From Enterobacter sp. EA-1 (GTDB taxonomy: Bacteria; Pseudomonadota; Gammaproteobacteria; Enterobacterales; Enterobacteriaceae): a stretch of 64,000 bases of DNA. Where the stretch lies: the NCBI GenBank assembly GCA_002886105.1, contig CP025776.1:1736001-1800000 (forward strand), written 5' to 3'. This document shows, in pieces, positions 42,948 to 55,263 of this stretch (position 1 is the first letter of the stretch; each line of letters opens with the position of its first letter). The position numbers were made by a program, and so were the translations under genes. Under the pieces are notes generated by a model. The model saw only the letters and a list, made by a program, of their open reading frames with translations. It did not search any database and was not told the origin of the DNA.

Positions 42948-44283
42948 TCAGGCGTGCGGATTTCGCGTCGACTGACCATCGAAATTGCGCATTAACAGAG
43001 CGTATTCCAGCGCCATATCTTCCGGTACCGGCAGCCAGACGGTATAACCGTCGCCCGGTGCAACCGGCATCGCTTCGCCTTTGGCGTTTTCCATCTGTTC
43101 CAGCGTGAAGTTAACGTTACCTTGCGGGGTCATCAGCTCCGGGCTATCGCCGACAGAGAACTTGTTTTTCACCGCAACTGCGGCGAGATGGCCTTTGCGC
43201 TCGCCGGTGAACTCACCGACAAACTGCTGGCGCTCGGAGACGGAGTAGCCGTATTCGTAGTTCTGGTAGTCATCGTGGGTGTGGCGACGCAGAAAACCTT
43301 CGGTATAGCCACGATGCGCCAGACCTTCCAGCGTTTCCAGCAGCGAGGTGTCGAACGGTTTCGGCGGCGGCGTCGTCAATGGCTTTACGGTAGACCTGCG
43401 CAGTACGGGCGCAGTAATAGAACGACTTGGTGCGGCCTTCGATTTTCAGCGAGTGCACGCCCATTTTGGTCAGGCGCTCAACGTGGGCAATGGCGCGCAG
43501 ATCTTTGGAGTTCATGATGTAGGTGCCATGCTCGTCTTCAAAGGCGGTCATATACTCGCCCGGACGCTGTGCTTCTTCAATCATAAACACTTTGTCAGTG
43601 GGCGCGCCGACACCCAGCGTCGGTTCAATGTTTTGCACCGGGGATCGGTTCGTGAACATGCACGATATTACCGATAGCGTCTTCTTTGCCTTCCTGCACG
43701 TTGTATTCCCAACGGCAGGCGTTGGTGCAGGTACCCTCCGGGTTTGGATCGCGCTTGTTGATATAACCTGAGAGCAGGCAGCGGCAGTGCACCGTGAACA
43801 AAAATCTCGATTTCCATTTCCGGCGCGGATCTCTTCAATTTCTTCCAGCGACAGTTCGCGGGAGAGGATCACACGCGTCAGGCCCATCTGTTGCCAGAAT
43901 TTTACCGTCGCCCAGTTCACGGCGTTCGCCTGAACGGAGAGGTGGATCGGCATCTGCGGGAAATGTTCTCGTACCAGCATGATAAGCCCCGGATCGGACA
44001 TAATCAGCGCATCCGGCCCCATATCCACCACCGGTTTTAAGTCGCGGATGAACGTTTTCAGCTTGGCGTTGTGCGGGGCGATATTCACCACCACGTAAAA
44101 CTGCTTGCCCAGCGCATGGGCTTCGTTAATGCCGATTTGCAGGTTTTCGTGGTTGAATTCGTTATTGCGCACCCGCAGCGAGTAACGCGGCTGGCCAGCA
44201 TAAACGGCGTCTGCGCCGTAAGCGAAAGCGTAACGCATATTTTTCAGCGTTCCCGCCGGGGAAAGGAGTTCCGGTTTAAACAT
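42948..44283 (-). CDS. trhP: tRNA hydroxylation protein TrhP (YegQ), U32 peptidase family
   Basis: About 450 residues, beginning FKPELLSPAGTLKNMRYAFA, with ADAVYAGQPRYSLRVRNNEF, RVILSRELSLEEIEEIR, the U32 signature region containing the conserved cysteines (CTNACRWEYNVQEG after joining) and LKIEGRTKSFYYCARTAQVY. TrhP acts in 5-hydroxylation of U34 in tRNAs in E. coli, probably with an Fe-S cluster held by those cysteines. Breaks near 43815, 43690, 43635 and 43365. The ATG is at 44283. Confidence 0.94.
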
Positions 44284-44401
44284 GATGGTCTCATTCTGAT
44301 GACAGGTCAGATAGCCTCACCGGGGTGAGGCTGCAGGGGAGTTCCCCCTGATTTCAGGGCGGGAATTGTAGCGCCGGGGGCAGGGGGAGTAAACCTGCGC
44401 G

Positions 44402-45137
44402 TCAATCCACGCGTAAGTATTTACCGTCGGCGCTGACGTTATGACCAAAACCGCAGTTCATCGGGTCATCGGTTTTCGCGTTCAGTGTGTGCTTGTCTGC
44501 CGACAGCGTCAGCGAAATGGTGCAGTGCGCAATATCTTCATCGTCGTGCAGGTTGATGTCGCCTTTATTCTGTTTGAAGGTCACTTTCTCCGAGAATTCA
44601 CCGATATTTGGCCCGTAATAGAGTCCCATGAGACCGAACGAGTAACCCGCCCAGTCGGCCTGATAGCGGTCATTACCTTCTGCTTTCAGGGTCAGTACTT
44701 CCCACTCGCCACGCCCGGCATATTGCCAATATTCGCCAGCGGCGGACGTCGGTTTTGGCAGCGCGATTAGCTTGTCCTGAATACGCGAAAGGTTATATTG
44801 CGACTTCTGATCGTCCGGCATGATTTGCAGCCGGGCTTGCGCTTTGCGGTATTCGCCCGGCGGATAAACGTCAGCGCCACGTTATTGTAAGCGGTGGCTA
44901 TCAGTACCTCATTGGGTTGATTTCCGCCGTATTCACACTGTTCAAGCCACGCGGTTTGCTGAATGAACGCCTCCCTCGCTTTGGCGTAGTTTTGGCCTGA
45001 TAGAATTGATTGCCCTGTTTGGCGTAATCGTTGATTTTGGCGCAGTCGGCGGCGATTTGCGCCTCGGTGATCTCCGCCCGGCAACCAAACGCGGCAAACA
45101 GCAGCGCCAGTGCGCCGTAACCATATTTCCTCATCAT
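44402..45137 (-). CDS. Putative periplasmic TPR-like protein
   Basis: About 240 residues with a signal peptide (YGYGALALLFAAFGCRAEIT), a TPR-like helical part (GNQFYQAKNYAKAREAFIQQ, then YNNVALTFIRRGEYRKAQAR) and a beta-rich second half ending NCGFGHNVSADGKYLRVD. Several cysteines could form disulfides. I do not recognise a named family. Breaks near 44992 and 44860. It stands alone between trhP and baeR. Start chosen at the first of two ATGs (45137) after AAAGG. Confidence 0.7.
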
Positions 45138-45383
45138 CCTTTACCTTTTATTGACGACGCTATTAGCAGCCTGACCCGTTGTTATCAAACAGTCATTTTC
45201 GCGGGAGTCATCATACAGAGGATGCGGGGGTTTGTTCGCGGGCAAATACCCTACCAGTAAAGATGGGGCAGACGGGGAAGCGACACGGCCAGCCGGTTTG
45301 CTGTGGAGAGAGAGCCGATGGGCCGCAATCAGATGAAAGGGGTAAAAAAGCGTTTACAGCACTGGCGCGTAATAAGCGAGTGC

Positions 45384-45403
45384 CGGGCGGTTAACCCCGC
45401 CCG
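45384..45403 (-). terminator. Hairpin after baeR
   Basis: CGGGCGG (45384-45390) pairs with CCGCCCG (45397-45403) around a TTAACC loop, eleven bases after the baeR stop. No T run follows on the minus strand, so the terminator role is uncertain. Confidence 0.4.
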
Positions 45404-45413
45404 ACACACGCGG

Positions 45414-46131
45414 TTACGCCAGTTTGCAGGCATCTGCTTCCCAGCGATAGCCCACGCCATAGACCGCGCGGATAAAGGACTGTTCTTCATCCAGCGCTTC
45501 CAGTTTGCGCCGCAGGTTTTGATATGGCTATCGATAGTACGGTCGGTCACTACGCGGTAGTCATCGTACAGATGATTAAGCAACTGTTCGCGGGAGAAGA
45601 CCTTACCCGGTTCGCTGGAGAGGGTTTTCAGCAGGCGGAACTCGGCAGGCGTCAGATCCAGCAGTTTGTTGTGCCAGCTTGCGAAACGCCCCTCATCGAC
45701 AATCAGCGGGCTTTCATCGTCCATTGCTTGCAGTTCACGCTGCGGTTTGCAGCGACGCAGAATGGTTTTCACCCGGGCCACCACTTCGCGTGGGCTGTAC
45801 GGTTTGCAGATATAGTCATCCGCGCCAATTTCCAGCCCCAGCAGGCGGTCAATCTCTTCGATTTTCGCTGTCACCATAATGATGGGGACATTGGAGAAAC
45901 GGCGAATTTCACGGCACAACGTCAGACCATCTGTACCGGGTAGCATCAAGTCGAGCAGGATCAAATCCGGCGGCGTCTGTCGAACATAAGGAAGCACCGG
46001 TCGCCGTGATTGATCAGCGCTGGCGCGTAGCTTGCCGCCCGCAGGTAATCGATCAACAACTGCCCAAGCTTGGGTTCATCTTCCACGATCAGAATGCGCG
46101 GCGTGTTTTCGTCAATGGGTAACTCAGTCAT
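45414..46131 (-). CDS. baeR: Envelope-stress response regulator BaeR
   Basis: OmpR/PhoB-type response regulator, about 240 residues: [20 protein letters not shown], phospho-acceptor D in [17 protein letters not shown] in [18 protein letters not shown], then a winged helix ([40 protein letters not shown]), ending [14 protein letters not shown] after joining. Breaks near 45990 and 45515. It is last in mdtABCD-baeSR; its start overlaps the baeS stop. In E. coli it activates mdtABCD, acrD and spy in response to indole, flavonoids and envelope stress. Confidence 0.95.
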
Positions 46132-47639
46132 ACGTCTCTCGATTTTTCGCGTTCAAGCGGTAGTTCAACTGTAATGCTAACCCCGCCAAAAGGCGAGTGC
46201 GCTGCATGGATAGCGCCACCGTGCGCTTCCACAATATTCAAACAGATAGCCAGCCCCAGACCTGAACCGCCGCTGGCGCGGGTTGCGTGAACCCTCAGTG
46301 CGATAAAAGCGCTCAAACAGACGCTTAAGTTGCTCATCGTTCACACCGGGGGGCGCTGTCGGCAAAACGCATTACCAGCTTGCCATCCTCGGTGGTGGCC
46401 TGAATATGCGTACGGCCGCCGCTGTCGGTATAGCGCAGGCTGTTTTCCAGCAGGTTATTGAAGAGCTGCATCAGGCGATCGGGATCGCCAAAGACCGTGG
46501 CGCGCGCCGGTGCTTCAAGCGACAGGGTCAGGTTGCGGCTGGCGAAACGCTCGCGGAATGCGCCTGCTGCAATCTCCAGCAGCGTAATCACATCCACCGG
46601 CGTGCGCTGATACGCCAGCGCGCCTTCATCGGACATCGAAAGCTGGTGCAGGTCGTCCACCAGTTTGGTGAGCGTGCCGACCTCCGCCTGCAAGGATGCC
46701 ACCGACTCCGGGGTGAATTGCCGTACGCCGTCCCCGGATCGCTTCCAGCTCGCCGCGCAATACCGCCAGCGGTGTCCGCAGTTCATGGGAGATGTCCGCC
46801 ATAAAATCGCGGCGCATCTGCTGGTTTTTTTTCCAGCGTGCTGGCGAGCTGGTTAAAGTCCCGCGCCAGCCGGCCTAATTCATCATGGCTACCGGGGGTG
46901 ACACGGGTGGTGAAATCCCCGGAAGCCAGCTTATGCGTCCCTTCGACCAGCCGTTTGACCGGTGCCAGCAAGCCCCCGCCAGCGGGAAGGTCGCGATAGC
47001 GGCCAGCAAGGTGGCAAGCCCGACAATCAGCCAGCTGGTGCGCCGTTGTTGGCGGTCAAAATTAATATCGGTATTGCGCGTCAGGCGCTCAATTGGTGAC
47101 GCGATCACCCAGCCGACCTGTTGGTTATTCACCACAATCGCCCGGCGTGTGCCATCCTCCGGCACCGGTGAGCGTGGCCCTACCCCGGGATTGTTGATCA
47201 ACCACCCAGAACAGGGTGCGCCAGCCGTGCGGCGGCATGCCCTGGCGGCCCTCCCGGTGGACTGGTGGGCCCGGTTCGCGCTCCGGTTCACCGTCGGGGC
47301 GGGGGGCATTTCGTGATCCATACCGGCCCGCCATTATTACGACCCGGCCGCCAGCGCGGTCGTCTTCGTGCTCATTATCTCTTTCGAACGAGCGCAGGAT
47401 CTGAAAAATGACCCGATCGTTATTGCGCAAAACTGCCAGCTACCATTCTGGGCATATTGTTCGGCCAGCGAGTCGCTCAGCATCTGCAAACGCTGCTCGT
47501 TACCGCGCTTGATATAGTCGATAAAGCCGCGTTCGAAGCTGATGCGCACCGCCCAGTGCATGGTGATGAGCAACACAATGCAGGTGGTTAAAATAGCCAG
47601 AAAGAGCTTGGCCGTGATGCCCGGCCGCCAGAATGTCAT
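46128..47639 (-). CDS. baeS: Envelope-stress sensor histidine kinase BaeS
   Basis: Membrane kinase: first span ([20 protein letters not shown]), a periplasmic sensor, second span, HAMP ([20 protein letters not shown]), HisKA with the phospho-accepting His in [19 protein letters not shown] (near 46790-46805) and HATPase ([20 protein letters not shown], then [18 protein letters not shown]). The periplasmic domain appears about 35 residues longer than in E. coli, with a G/P/R/E-rich stretch before [16 protein letters not shown]. Breaks near 47430, 47165, 46975, 46825, 46735, 46345 and 46275. Start follows GGAGAG and overlaps the mdtD stop. Confidence 0.94.
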
Positions 47640-49054
47640 GATTCTCTCCTTTTGCGACGGGCAATAACGACGTTTTTGCTGGCGTCATCCGGGACGCGGG
47701 CAAAGAGTAACGCCGGAAGTGCAATCACCACCGCCATACTGAGGTAAGCGTAAAGAAAAACGTGGTGCGCCACGCCGCTGTCCGCCGACAAATGCTGCGA
47801 ACCAAATAAACCCAACAGCAACCCGGCAACGGTCACGCCGATACTCATCGACAGTTGCATCACCATCGACAGCAGGCTGTTGCCGCTGCTGGCCAGCTCA
47901 TCCGGCAGATCTTTCCAGCGTCAGGGTATTCATTGAGGAGAAACGCATGGAGTTAATCATCCCCCGGCAGAACAGCACCAGCGGTAGCACGTAGTACCAG
48001 CCCAGCAGGGCGGTGGTCATAAACAGCAGGCTTATCAATGCCAGACCCAGCGTGGAGCAGACCAGCACCCGGCGGTAACCGAACCGGTTCACCACCTGCA
48101 CGACAATGCGTTTCATGCCCATGCTGCCCAGCACCATTGGGATCATCATTAACCCGGCGTGAAAAGGCGAAAACCCGAGGCCGATTTGCAAAAATACCGG
48201 TGTCATAAACGGCAGCATGCCGCTACCTACACGCCCGGCGAAACTGCCCGATAGCCCGAGCGAGAACGAAGGCGTGCGGAACAGGCGCAGGTTAAACAAT
48301 GCGCCATCGTTGCCTTTTGCATGCAGCAGATAGGTAATAAGCGCTACCGCGCCAACGCCCACCAGCAGGCCCAACATCCACGGCGACAGCCCCAGACCTT
48401 TATGCCCGTCGAGCGCCAGCGTCAGCGTCGCCATGCCGCAGGCCAACAGCACAAATCCCACCATATCAAAGCGGCGGGTTTGCAGGGTGTAGTTCGGCAT
48501 CAGGCTCCAGGGGTGGCGATAGCCCCGATGATCCCCACCGGCAGATTAATCAGGAAGATCCAGTGCCGGAGGCATACTCCACCAGAATCCCACCCAGCGC
48601 CGGGCCGACCAGTGGGCCAATCTGCCCCGGCAGCGTGACAAAGGTCATCGCCGCCATATAGTGATCGCGCGGGACGATTTTCATCACCGTCAGCCTGCCG
48701 ACCGGCACCATCATCGCGCCGCCAACCCCTTGCAGTACGCGGGCCATAACCAGTTGGTCCAGCGTGGAAGCCTGCGCGCAAAACAGTGAGCCGGTCGTGA
48801 ACAGCACAATGGCGATAAAAAGATGTTGCGCACGCCTACCCGATCCGCCAGCCAGCCGCTGGCCGGCAGCATGACGGCTACCGTCAGCACATAGGACACC
48901 ACCACCATATGCATATGCAGCGGACTCTCCCCCAGACTTTTCGCCATCGAGGGGGAGGGCGGTGTTCACAATAGTGGTATCCAGCGACTGCATAAAAAAA
49001 GCCAAAGGCGACGATCCATAGTTGCCAGCGGATGTTTTTGGGTAGTTCATTCAT
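47636..49054 (-). CDS. mdtD: MFS transporter MdtD
   Basis: Fourteen-span major facilitator of the DHA2 type, about 471 residues: [80 protein letters not shown] and [20 protein letters not shown]. Breaks near 48985, 48955, 48822, 48565, 48505 and 47912. In E. coli it has been reported as a putative citrate or iron-citrate exporter (IceT) rather than part of the MdtABC pump. It overlaps mdtC and baeS by four bases each. Confidence 0.94.
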
Positions 49055-52000
49055 TCACTAACTGGCTCTCTCTCTTTACGGCTAAAACGCATGCGCAGAC
49101 GGTCGAAGAACAGATAGACCACCGGCGTTGTGTACAGGGTCAGCAACTGGCTCATCACCAGACCGCCTACGATAGTGATACCGAGAGGCTGACGCAATTC
49201 GGAACCGTCGCCGCCGGAGATAACCAGCGGCAGCGCGCCAAACAGCGCCGCCAGCGTCGTCATCATGATGGGGGCGAAAACGCAACAAACAGGCCCACGG
49301 AAGATAGCGTCTTCTGCGCTAAGGTTACCCTGACGCTGCGCTTCAAGGGCGAAGTCGACCATCATAATGGCATTTTTCTTCACAATCCCGATCAACAACA
49401 TAATGCCGATAAGCGCAATTAAGCTAAAGGGTGCGTTAAACAGCTCCAGCGCCAGCTTAACGCGCCCACCGCCGAGGGCAGGGTGGAGAGAATGGTCAGC
49501 GGATGCACATAGCTTTCGTAGAGGATCCCCAGCACGATATAGACCGTCGCAATCGCCGCCAGAATTAGGATCACCTGCGAGTTCATGGTTTGCTGGAAGA
49601 TCTGCGCGGTACCGGCAAAACTCCCGCGCACGGTTGAAGGCACGCCCAGTTGGGTCATTGCGCGGTTGATCGCATCGCTGGCTTCCGATAACGACGACCC
49701 GGTCGGCAGGTTAAAGGCGATGGTCGACGCGGCGGATAAACCCTGATGATTCACTGACAGCGGCGCATTGGCTGGAAGCCAGTGGGCGAAGTAGGAGAGC
49801 GGGATCGATTTGCCCTCGCTGTTAATCACATACATTTTATCCAGTGCGCTAACGTCCGGGTATAACGCGGATCGACTTCCATCACCACTTTGTACTGGTT
49901 TAACGGCTGGTAGATAGTCGAAATCTGCCGCTGGCCGAAGGCGTTATTCAGCAGGCTGTTGGTCTCTTCGACGCTGATCCCGAGACGCGACATGGTGGCG
50001 CGATCGTAAACCGAGTTCATCTCTGCCCCGTTATCCTGCTGATCGGAGTTGACGTCTGCCAGTTGCGGCAGGGCGGCGAGGGCTTTACGGATCTTCGGCT
50101 CCCACTCACGCAGGGCGCTGAGATCATCCGACAGCAGCGAGTACTGGTAACTGGCGTTCGCCTGCCGACCGCCAACGCGAATGTCCTGCACGGCCACTAA
50201 AAACAGGCTGGCGCCCGGCTCTTTCGCCAGTTTGCCGCGCAGGCGATCAATCACCTGCTGGGCGGTTTCATGGCGCACTCCACGGGATTTCAGCGTAATA
50301 AACATCATGCCGCTGTTTACCCGCGAGCCGCCGGTAAAGCCGGTGACATTATCCACTGCCGGATCGTCGCGGATGATTTTCATAAAATCCTGCAACTTCA
50401 CGCGCATCGCACACCGGAAGGAGATGCTCTGATCCGCCCTGGATGCCGCCCATCAGCACGCCAGTGTCCTGCTCCGGGAAGAAGGTTTTGGGTATGGTGA
50501 TGTACATCCAGATATTCAGCGCGATGGTGGCAAGCAGCACCAGCCGACGAGGCGGGCATGGTTAAGCACCCATTTCAGCGAGCGCGCATACTGCTGTTGC
50601 AGCGCAATCAACAGGCGGCCCACGCCGCGTTCACGGGTGCGTTCGCGAGGTTTATGGCTCTTCAGCAACCAGCCGCACATCATCGGCGTTAATGTCAGGG
50701 AGATGGCCAGCGAAATGCCAATCGCCACGGATAGCGTGACAGCGAACTCCCGCAGCAGGCGACCGGGTAAACCGGCCATCAACAGTAACGGCAAAACACC
50801 GCCACCAGCGAGACGCTCATGGAGAGAACGGTAAAGCCCACTTCCCGTGTCCCCTGAAGCGCGGCCTGAAGCGGTTTTGTTCCCGCTTCAAGGTGCCGCG
50901 AGATATTTTCCAGCACCACAATCGCGTCATCCACCACAAAACCGGTGGCAATGGTCAGTGCCATCAGTGACAGGTTATTGAGGCTGAATCCGCACAGGTA
51001 CATAGCGGCAAACGTGCCGATCAGCGAAACCGGCACGGCCACCGCCGGGATCAGCGTCGCTCTGCCGGAGCGCAGGAACAGGAACACCACAAGGATCACC
51101 AGTGCCACAGAGATCACTAAGGTCTGCTCCACTTCCGCCAGCGAGGCGCGGATAGTGGGGGAGCGATCCCTGGGCGATTTGTAAATCGATGGCCGCCGGA
51201 ATGGTCTTTTGCAAACCGGGTAAGCGCGCGCGAATGCTGTCCACGGTTTCGATGATATTGGCTTCCGGTAATTTGCGGATCATCAGCAAAATCGCCGGTT
51301 TGGCGTTGGTCATCCCGGCGTTGCGAACATCCTGCACCGAATCGTTGACTGTTGCGACATCGCTTAAACGCACCGCCGAGCCGTTTTGTAATGAATGATC
51401 AACGGTCGGTATTCGGCGGCGGTTTTCAACGCATCGTTGGTTTGTACCTGCCAGCGGTGCGCGGTATCTTCCACCGCACCTTGCGGTCGCCGCACGTTGG
51501 CGTTGCTGATAGCGGTGCGAACGGAATCCAGCGATACGCCACTGGTTAAACAGTGCCTGCGGGTTCAACCCAACGCGCACGGCAGGCAGGGAACTCCCGC
51601 CAACGTCCACATCCCCCACCCCCTGAATCTGCGCGATGGTTTGCGCCAACTGCGTGGAGGCAAAATCGTACAGCTCGCCCTGCGAATAGGTGTCTGACGT
51701 TAGCGTCAGGATCATAATCGGCGCATCGGACGGGTTAGCCTTGCGATAGGTCGGTCGGCTTGACATACCGCTTGGCAGCAAACTTTGCGCTGCGTTTATC
51801 GCCGCTTGCACATCGCGCGCGCGGCACCGTTGATATCGCGGTCGAAGTTAAACTCCAGAATAATACGCGTACTGCCCAGCGAGCTGGTGGAGGTCATTTC
51901 GCTGACCCCGGCAATGCGCCCGAGCGAGCGTTCCAGCGGGGTGGCGACCGATGACGCCATGGTTTCGGCGATGCCCCGGAGAGCGATGCGCTGACCATGA

Positions 52001-52133
52001 TCACCGGAAAATCTACCTGCGGCAGCGGGGCGACCGGCAACAACCGGAAGCCGAGTATGCCGCACAGGGTGATGGCCAGCGAGATCAGGATCGTCGCCAC
52101 CGGGCGGTAAATGAAGAGGGCGAAAAACTTCAC
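49051..52133 (-). CDS. mdtC: RND multidrug efflux transporter MdtC
   Basis: Inner-membrane RND pump subunit, about 1025 residues: [78 protein letters not shown] (TM4 with proton-relay aspartates) and [20 protein letters not shown] near the end. It works with MdtB as a heterotrimer with TolC and MdtA. GTG start at 52133. About twelve indels break the frame, for example near 51980, 51825, 51535, 51395, 51160, 50795, 50550, 50440, 49845, 49465 and 49280. It overlaps mdtB and mdtD. Confidence 0.95.
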
Positions 52134-55100
52134 TTACGCCTCCTCCTCATGCCGGGGAAACGCTGTTTTGTCCACAATGCCAGTCGGTCAAACAGCAGGT
52201 AGATAACCGGCGTGGTGAACAGCGTCAGCACTGGCTGACCAGCAGCCCGCCGACCATGCCAATCCCCAGCGGGCGGCGTAACTCCGCGCCAACACCGGCG
52301 CTCAGCATCAAAGGTAGCGCACCCAGCAGGGCGGCCAGCGTGGTCATCAGAATCGGGCGAAAACGCAGCAGGCAGGCCTCGGAAAATGGCATCGCGCGGC
52401 GACATCCCCTCTTCACGCTCGGCGGCGAGGGCAAAGTCGATCATCATGATGGCGTTTTTCTTCACAATCCCGATCAACAGAATAATGCCGATGATGGCAA
52501 TCACATCCAGCTCGCTCCCGGAAATCAGCAACGCCAGCAGTGCGCCCACGCCCGCTGTGGGCAGTGTCGACAGAATCGTAATGGGGTGAATAAAGCTCTC
52601 ATACAGTACGCCGAGCACGATGTACATCGCCGCCACGGCGGCCACAATCAGCCAGACGGTGCCGCGCGGCTGGAACGCCAGCGTACTTCCTGGAACTGTG
52701 TGGTGATCGAGGTCGGGAAGTTGAGGGTTTTTTCACTCTCCATCACCGCCTGCACCGCATCTCCCAGCGAATAACCGTCCGCGACGTTAAAAGAGATGGT
52801 CGTGGAGGGGAATTGATCCGGTGGTTGATGCTCAGCGGGGCATAGCGCTGCTCGACTTTCGCAATCGACGAGAGGGGCACCACACCGCCATCGGTACTGG
52901 TGAGGCGTACGTTATCCAGCGCCGACAGGCCCGGCGTTTGCGCGGTATCGTGTTCCAGCACCACGCGATACTGATTCGCCCTCGGGTGTAAATGGTTGAA
53001 ATCAATCGCTGACCAAAGGCGTTGTACAGTGCATTGTCCACATCCGACATGGTGATGCCCAGACGGCTGGCGCTGTCGCGGTCAACGTTGACATACGCCA
53101 CCAGCCCTTTGTCCTGCCAGTCGCTGCTGACATCGGATAGCTGCGGCAACGCACACCGGAGTTTGCTGACCAGTTGCGGCACCCAGTGCACTGAGGGCAT
53201 CCAGCGAGTTTGCCTCGGAGTGTGAACTGATATTGCGTGCGGCTAACCTGCGTGTCGATGGTCAAATCCTCGGATCGGTTGCAGGTAAAGCGACACGCCC
53301 GGTACGTTCGCCACGGCCTGTTGCAACCGTTCGATCACCGGCTGAACGCGGTCGTCACGTTCATCCAGCGGCTTGAGGTTGATTTGCAGACGTGCGCTGT
53401 TCAGCGAGGGGTTTGTGCCATCGACGCCAACAAACGAGGTCAGGCTTTCCACCGCCGGATCGTGCAGAATCACATCCGCCACACCGGCGCTGGCGCTCCG
53501 CCATGCTGGCAAAGGAGGCCGACTGCGGCGCCTGTAAGGTCCCCCTGGATGATGCCGTTATCCTGCACCGGGAAGAAGCCTTTCGGGATCACAATCCACA
53601 GCATCACGGACAGCAGCAACGTACCGATCGCCACACTCAACGTCAGCCACGGGTGGTTCAACACTTTGCTCAGCAAACGCCCGTAACCGGCAATCACGCG
53701 CTCCAAGAAACGTTCGGATGCACGAGAAAAGCGGTTCTGCTTACGCAGAGACTCGGCGCTCAGCATGCGTGCGCACATCATGGGCGTCAGCGTCAGGGAG
53801 ACGATGGCGGAGATCAGGATCGCTATCGCCAGCGTAACGGCGAACTCGCGGAACAGGCGGCCGACGATATCGCCCATAAACAGCAGCGGGATCAGCACTG
53901 CAATCAGTGAAAAGGTGAGGGAGATAATGGTAAAGCCAATCTCACCCGCCCCTTTCAACGCGGCGGCCAGCGGTTTTTCGCCTTTCTCGATATAGCGCGA
54001 GATGTTCTCAATCACCACGATGGCATCATCCACCACAAACCCCGTGGCGATGGTTAGCGCCATCAGCGTCAGGTTATTGATGGAGAAATCAAGAAACACC
54101 ATTGCGGCAAATGTGCCCACTAGCGACAGCGGAACGGCGACACCCGGAATAATGGTGGCGGGAATATTTCGCAGGAACAGATAGATGATCATTACCACCA
54201 GCGCAATCGCCAGCATCAGTTCAAATTGCGTATCGCTCACCGACGCGCGAATGTTGGTGGTGCGGTCAGAGAGCACCTTAACGGTCACCGACTTCGGCAG
54301 GCTTTCGGTCAGTTGCGGCAACAGTGTGCGGATGCTATCTGCGGTGTTAATGATGTTGGCGCCCGGCTGACGCTGGACGTTCATCACAATCGCCTGCTGC
54401 TTATTGGCCCACGCGCCCAGCCAGCTATTTTCCGCGCCCTGTTCAACGGTGGCGATATCGCCCGGTGGCGGATTGGCGCGCCGTTCTGGTAGGCAATGAT
54501 CAACTGGCGATACTCTTGCGCCGACTGCATTTGATCGTTGGCGGAAAGCGTGACCGCCCGCGCCGGACCGTCCAGACTGCCTTTCGCCGAGTTGACGTTC
54601 GCATTGCTAATAGCGGTACGGATGGTTTCGCTGGTCAACCCGAGCGCCGCAACCGCCTGTGCATTCAGCTTAACGCGTACCGCCGGGCGCTGACCGCCGG
54701 ACAGTGTCACCAGACCGACGCCAGACACCTCGGGAAATTTTTTGGGCGACCCGGGTTTCCCACCATATCTTCCACCCGGGTCATTGGCATTGCGGAAGAG
54801 GTGACCGCCAGCGTCATAATTGGCGGATCCGCCGGATTCACCTTGCTGTACACCGGTGGGTTAGGTAAGTCCGTCGGCAGCAGGCTGTTGGCGGCATTGA
54901 TCGCCGCCTGCACTTCCTGCTCGGCCACGTCCAGCGGCAGGGTTAACTGGAATTGCAGTGTAACCACTGACGCGCCGCCCGAGCTCTGCGAGGCCATCTG
55001 TTCTCCAGACCAGACATCTGGCCGAACTGGCGCTCAAGCGGGGCGGTGACCGCCGATGTCATCACATCCGGGCTGGCGCCGGGTAGAGGGTGACGACCTG

Positions 55101-55263
55101 AATGGTGGGGTAGTCCACTTCCGGTAAGGCGGAAACCGGCAGAAAGCGATAGCCGATGATACCGGCAAGCAGGATCGCCACCATCAGAAGCGTGGTGGCG
55201 ACCGGACGCATAATAAACAGGCGGGAAGGGCCGCCCGTTCTGCCCTGGCGGGAGCAGTTGCAT
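52130..55263 (-). CDS. mdtB: RND multidrug efflux transporter MdtB
   Basis: RND pump subunit of about 1040 residues, paralogous to Mdt[12 protein letters not shown]-like start ([11 protein letters not shown] after joining), [60 protein letters not shown] and [20 protein letters not shown]. It forms MdtB2C trimers giving bile-salt and novobiocin resistance in E. coli. Breaks include CCGAGG-type changes on the coding strand at 54728, 53268 and 53213 (each an expected CCAGG). It overlaps mdtA and mdtC by four bases. Confidence 0.95.

Noticed and set aside
49426-55049. Plus-strand ORFs opposite mdtB and mdtC
   Set aside because: Shadows of the GC-rich RND genes with no recognisable domains.
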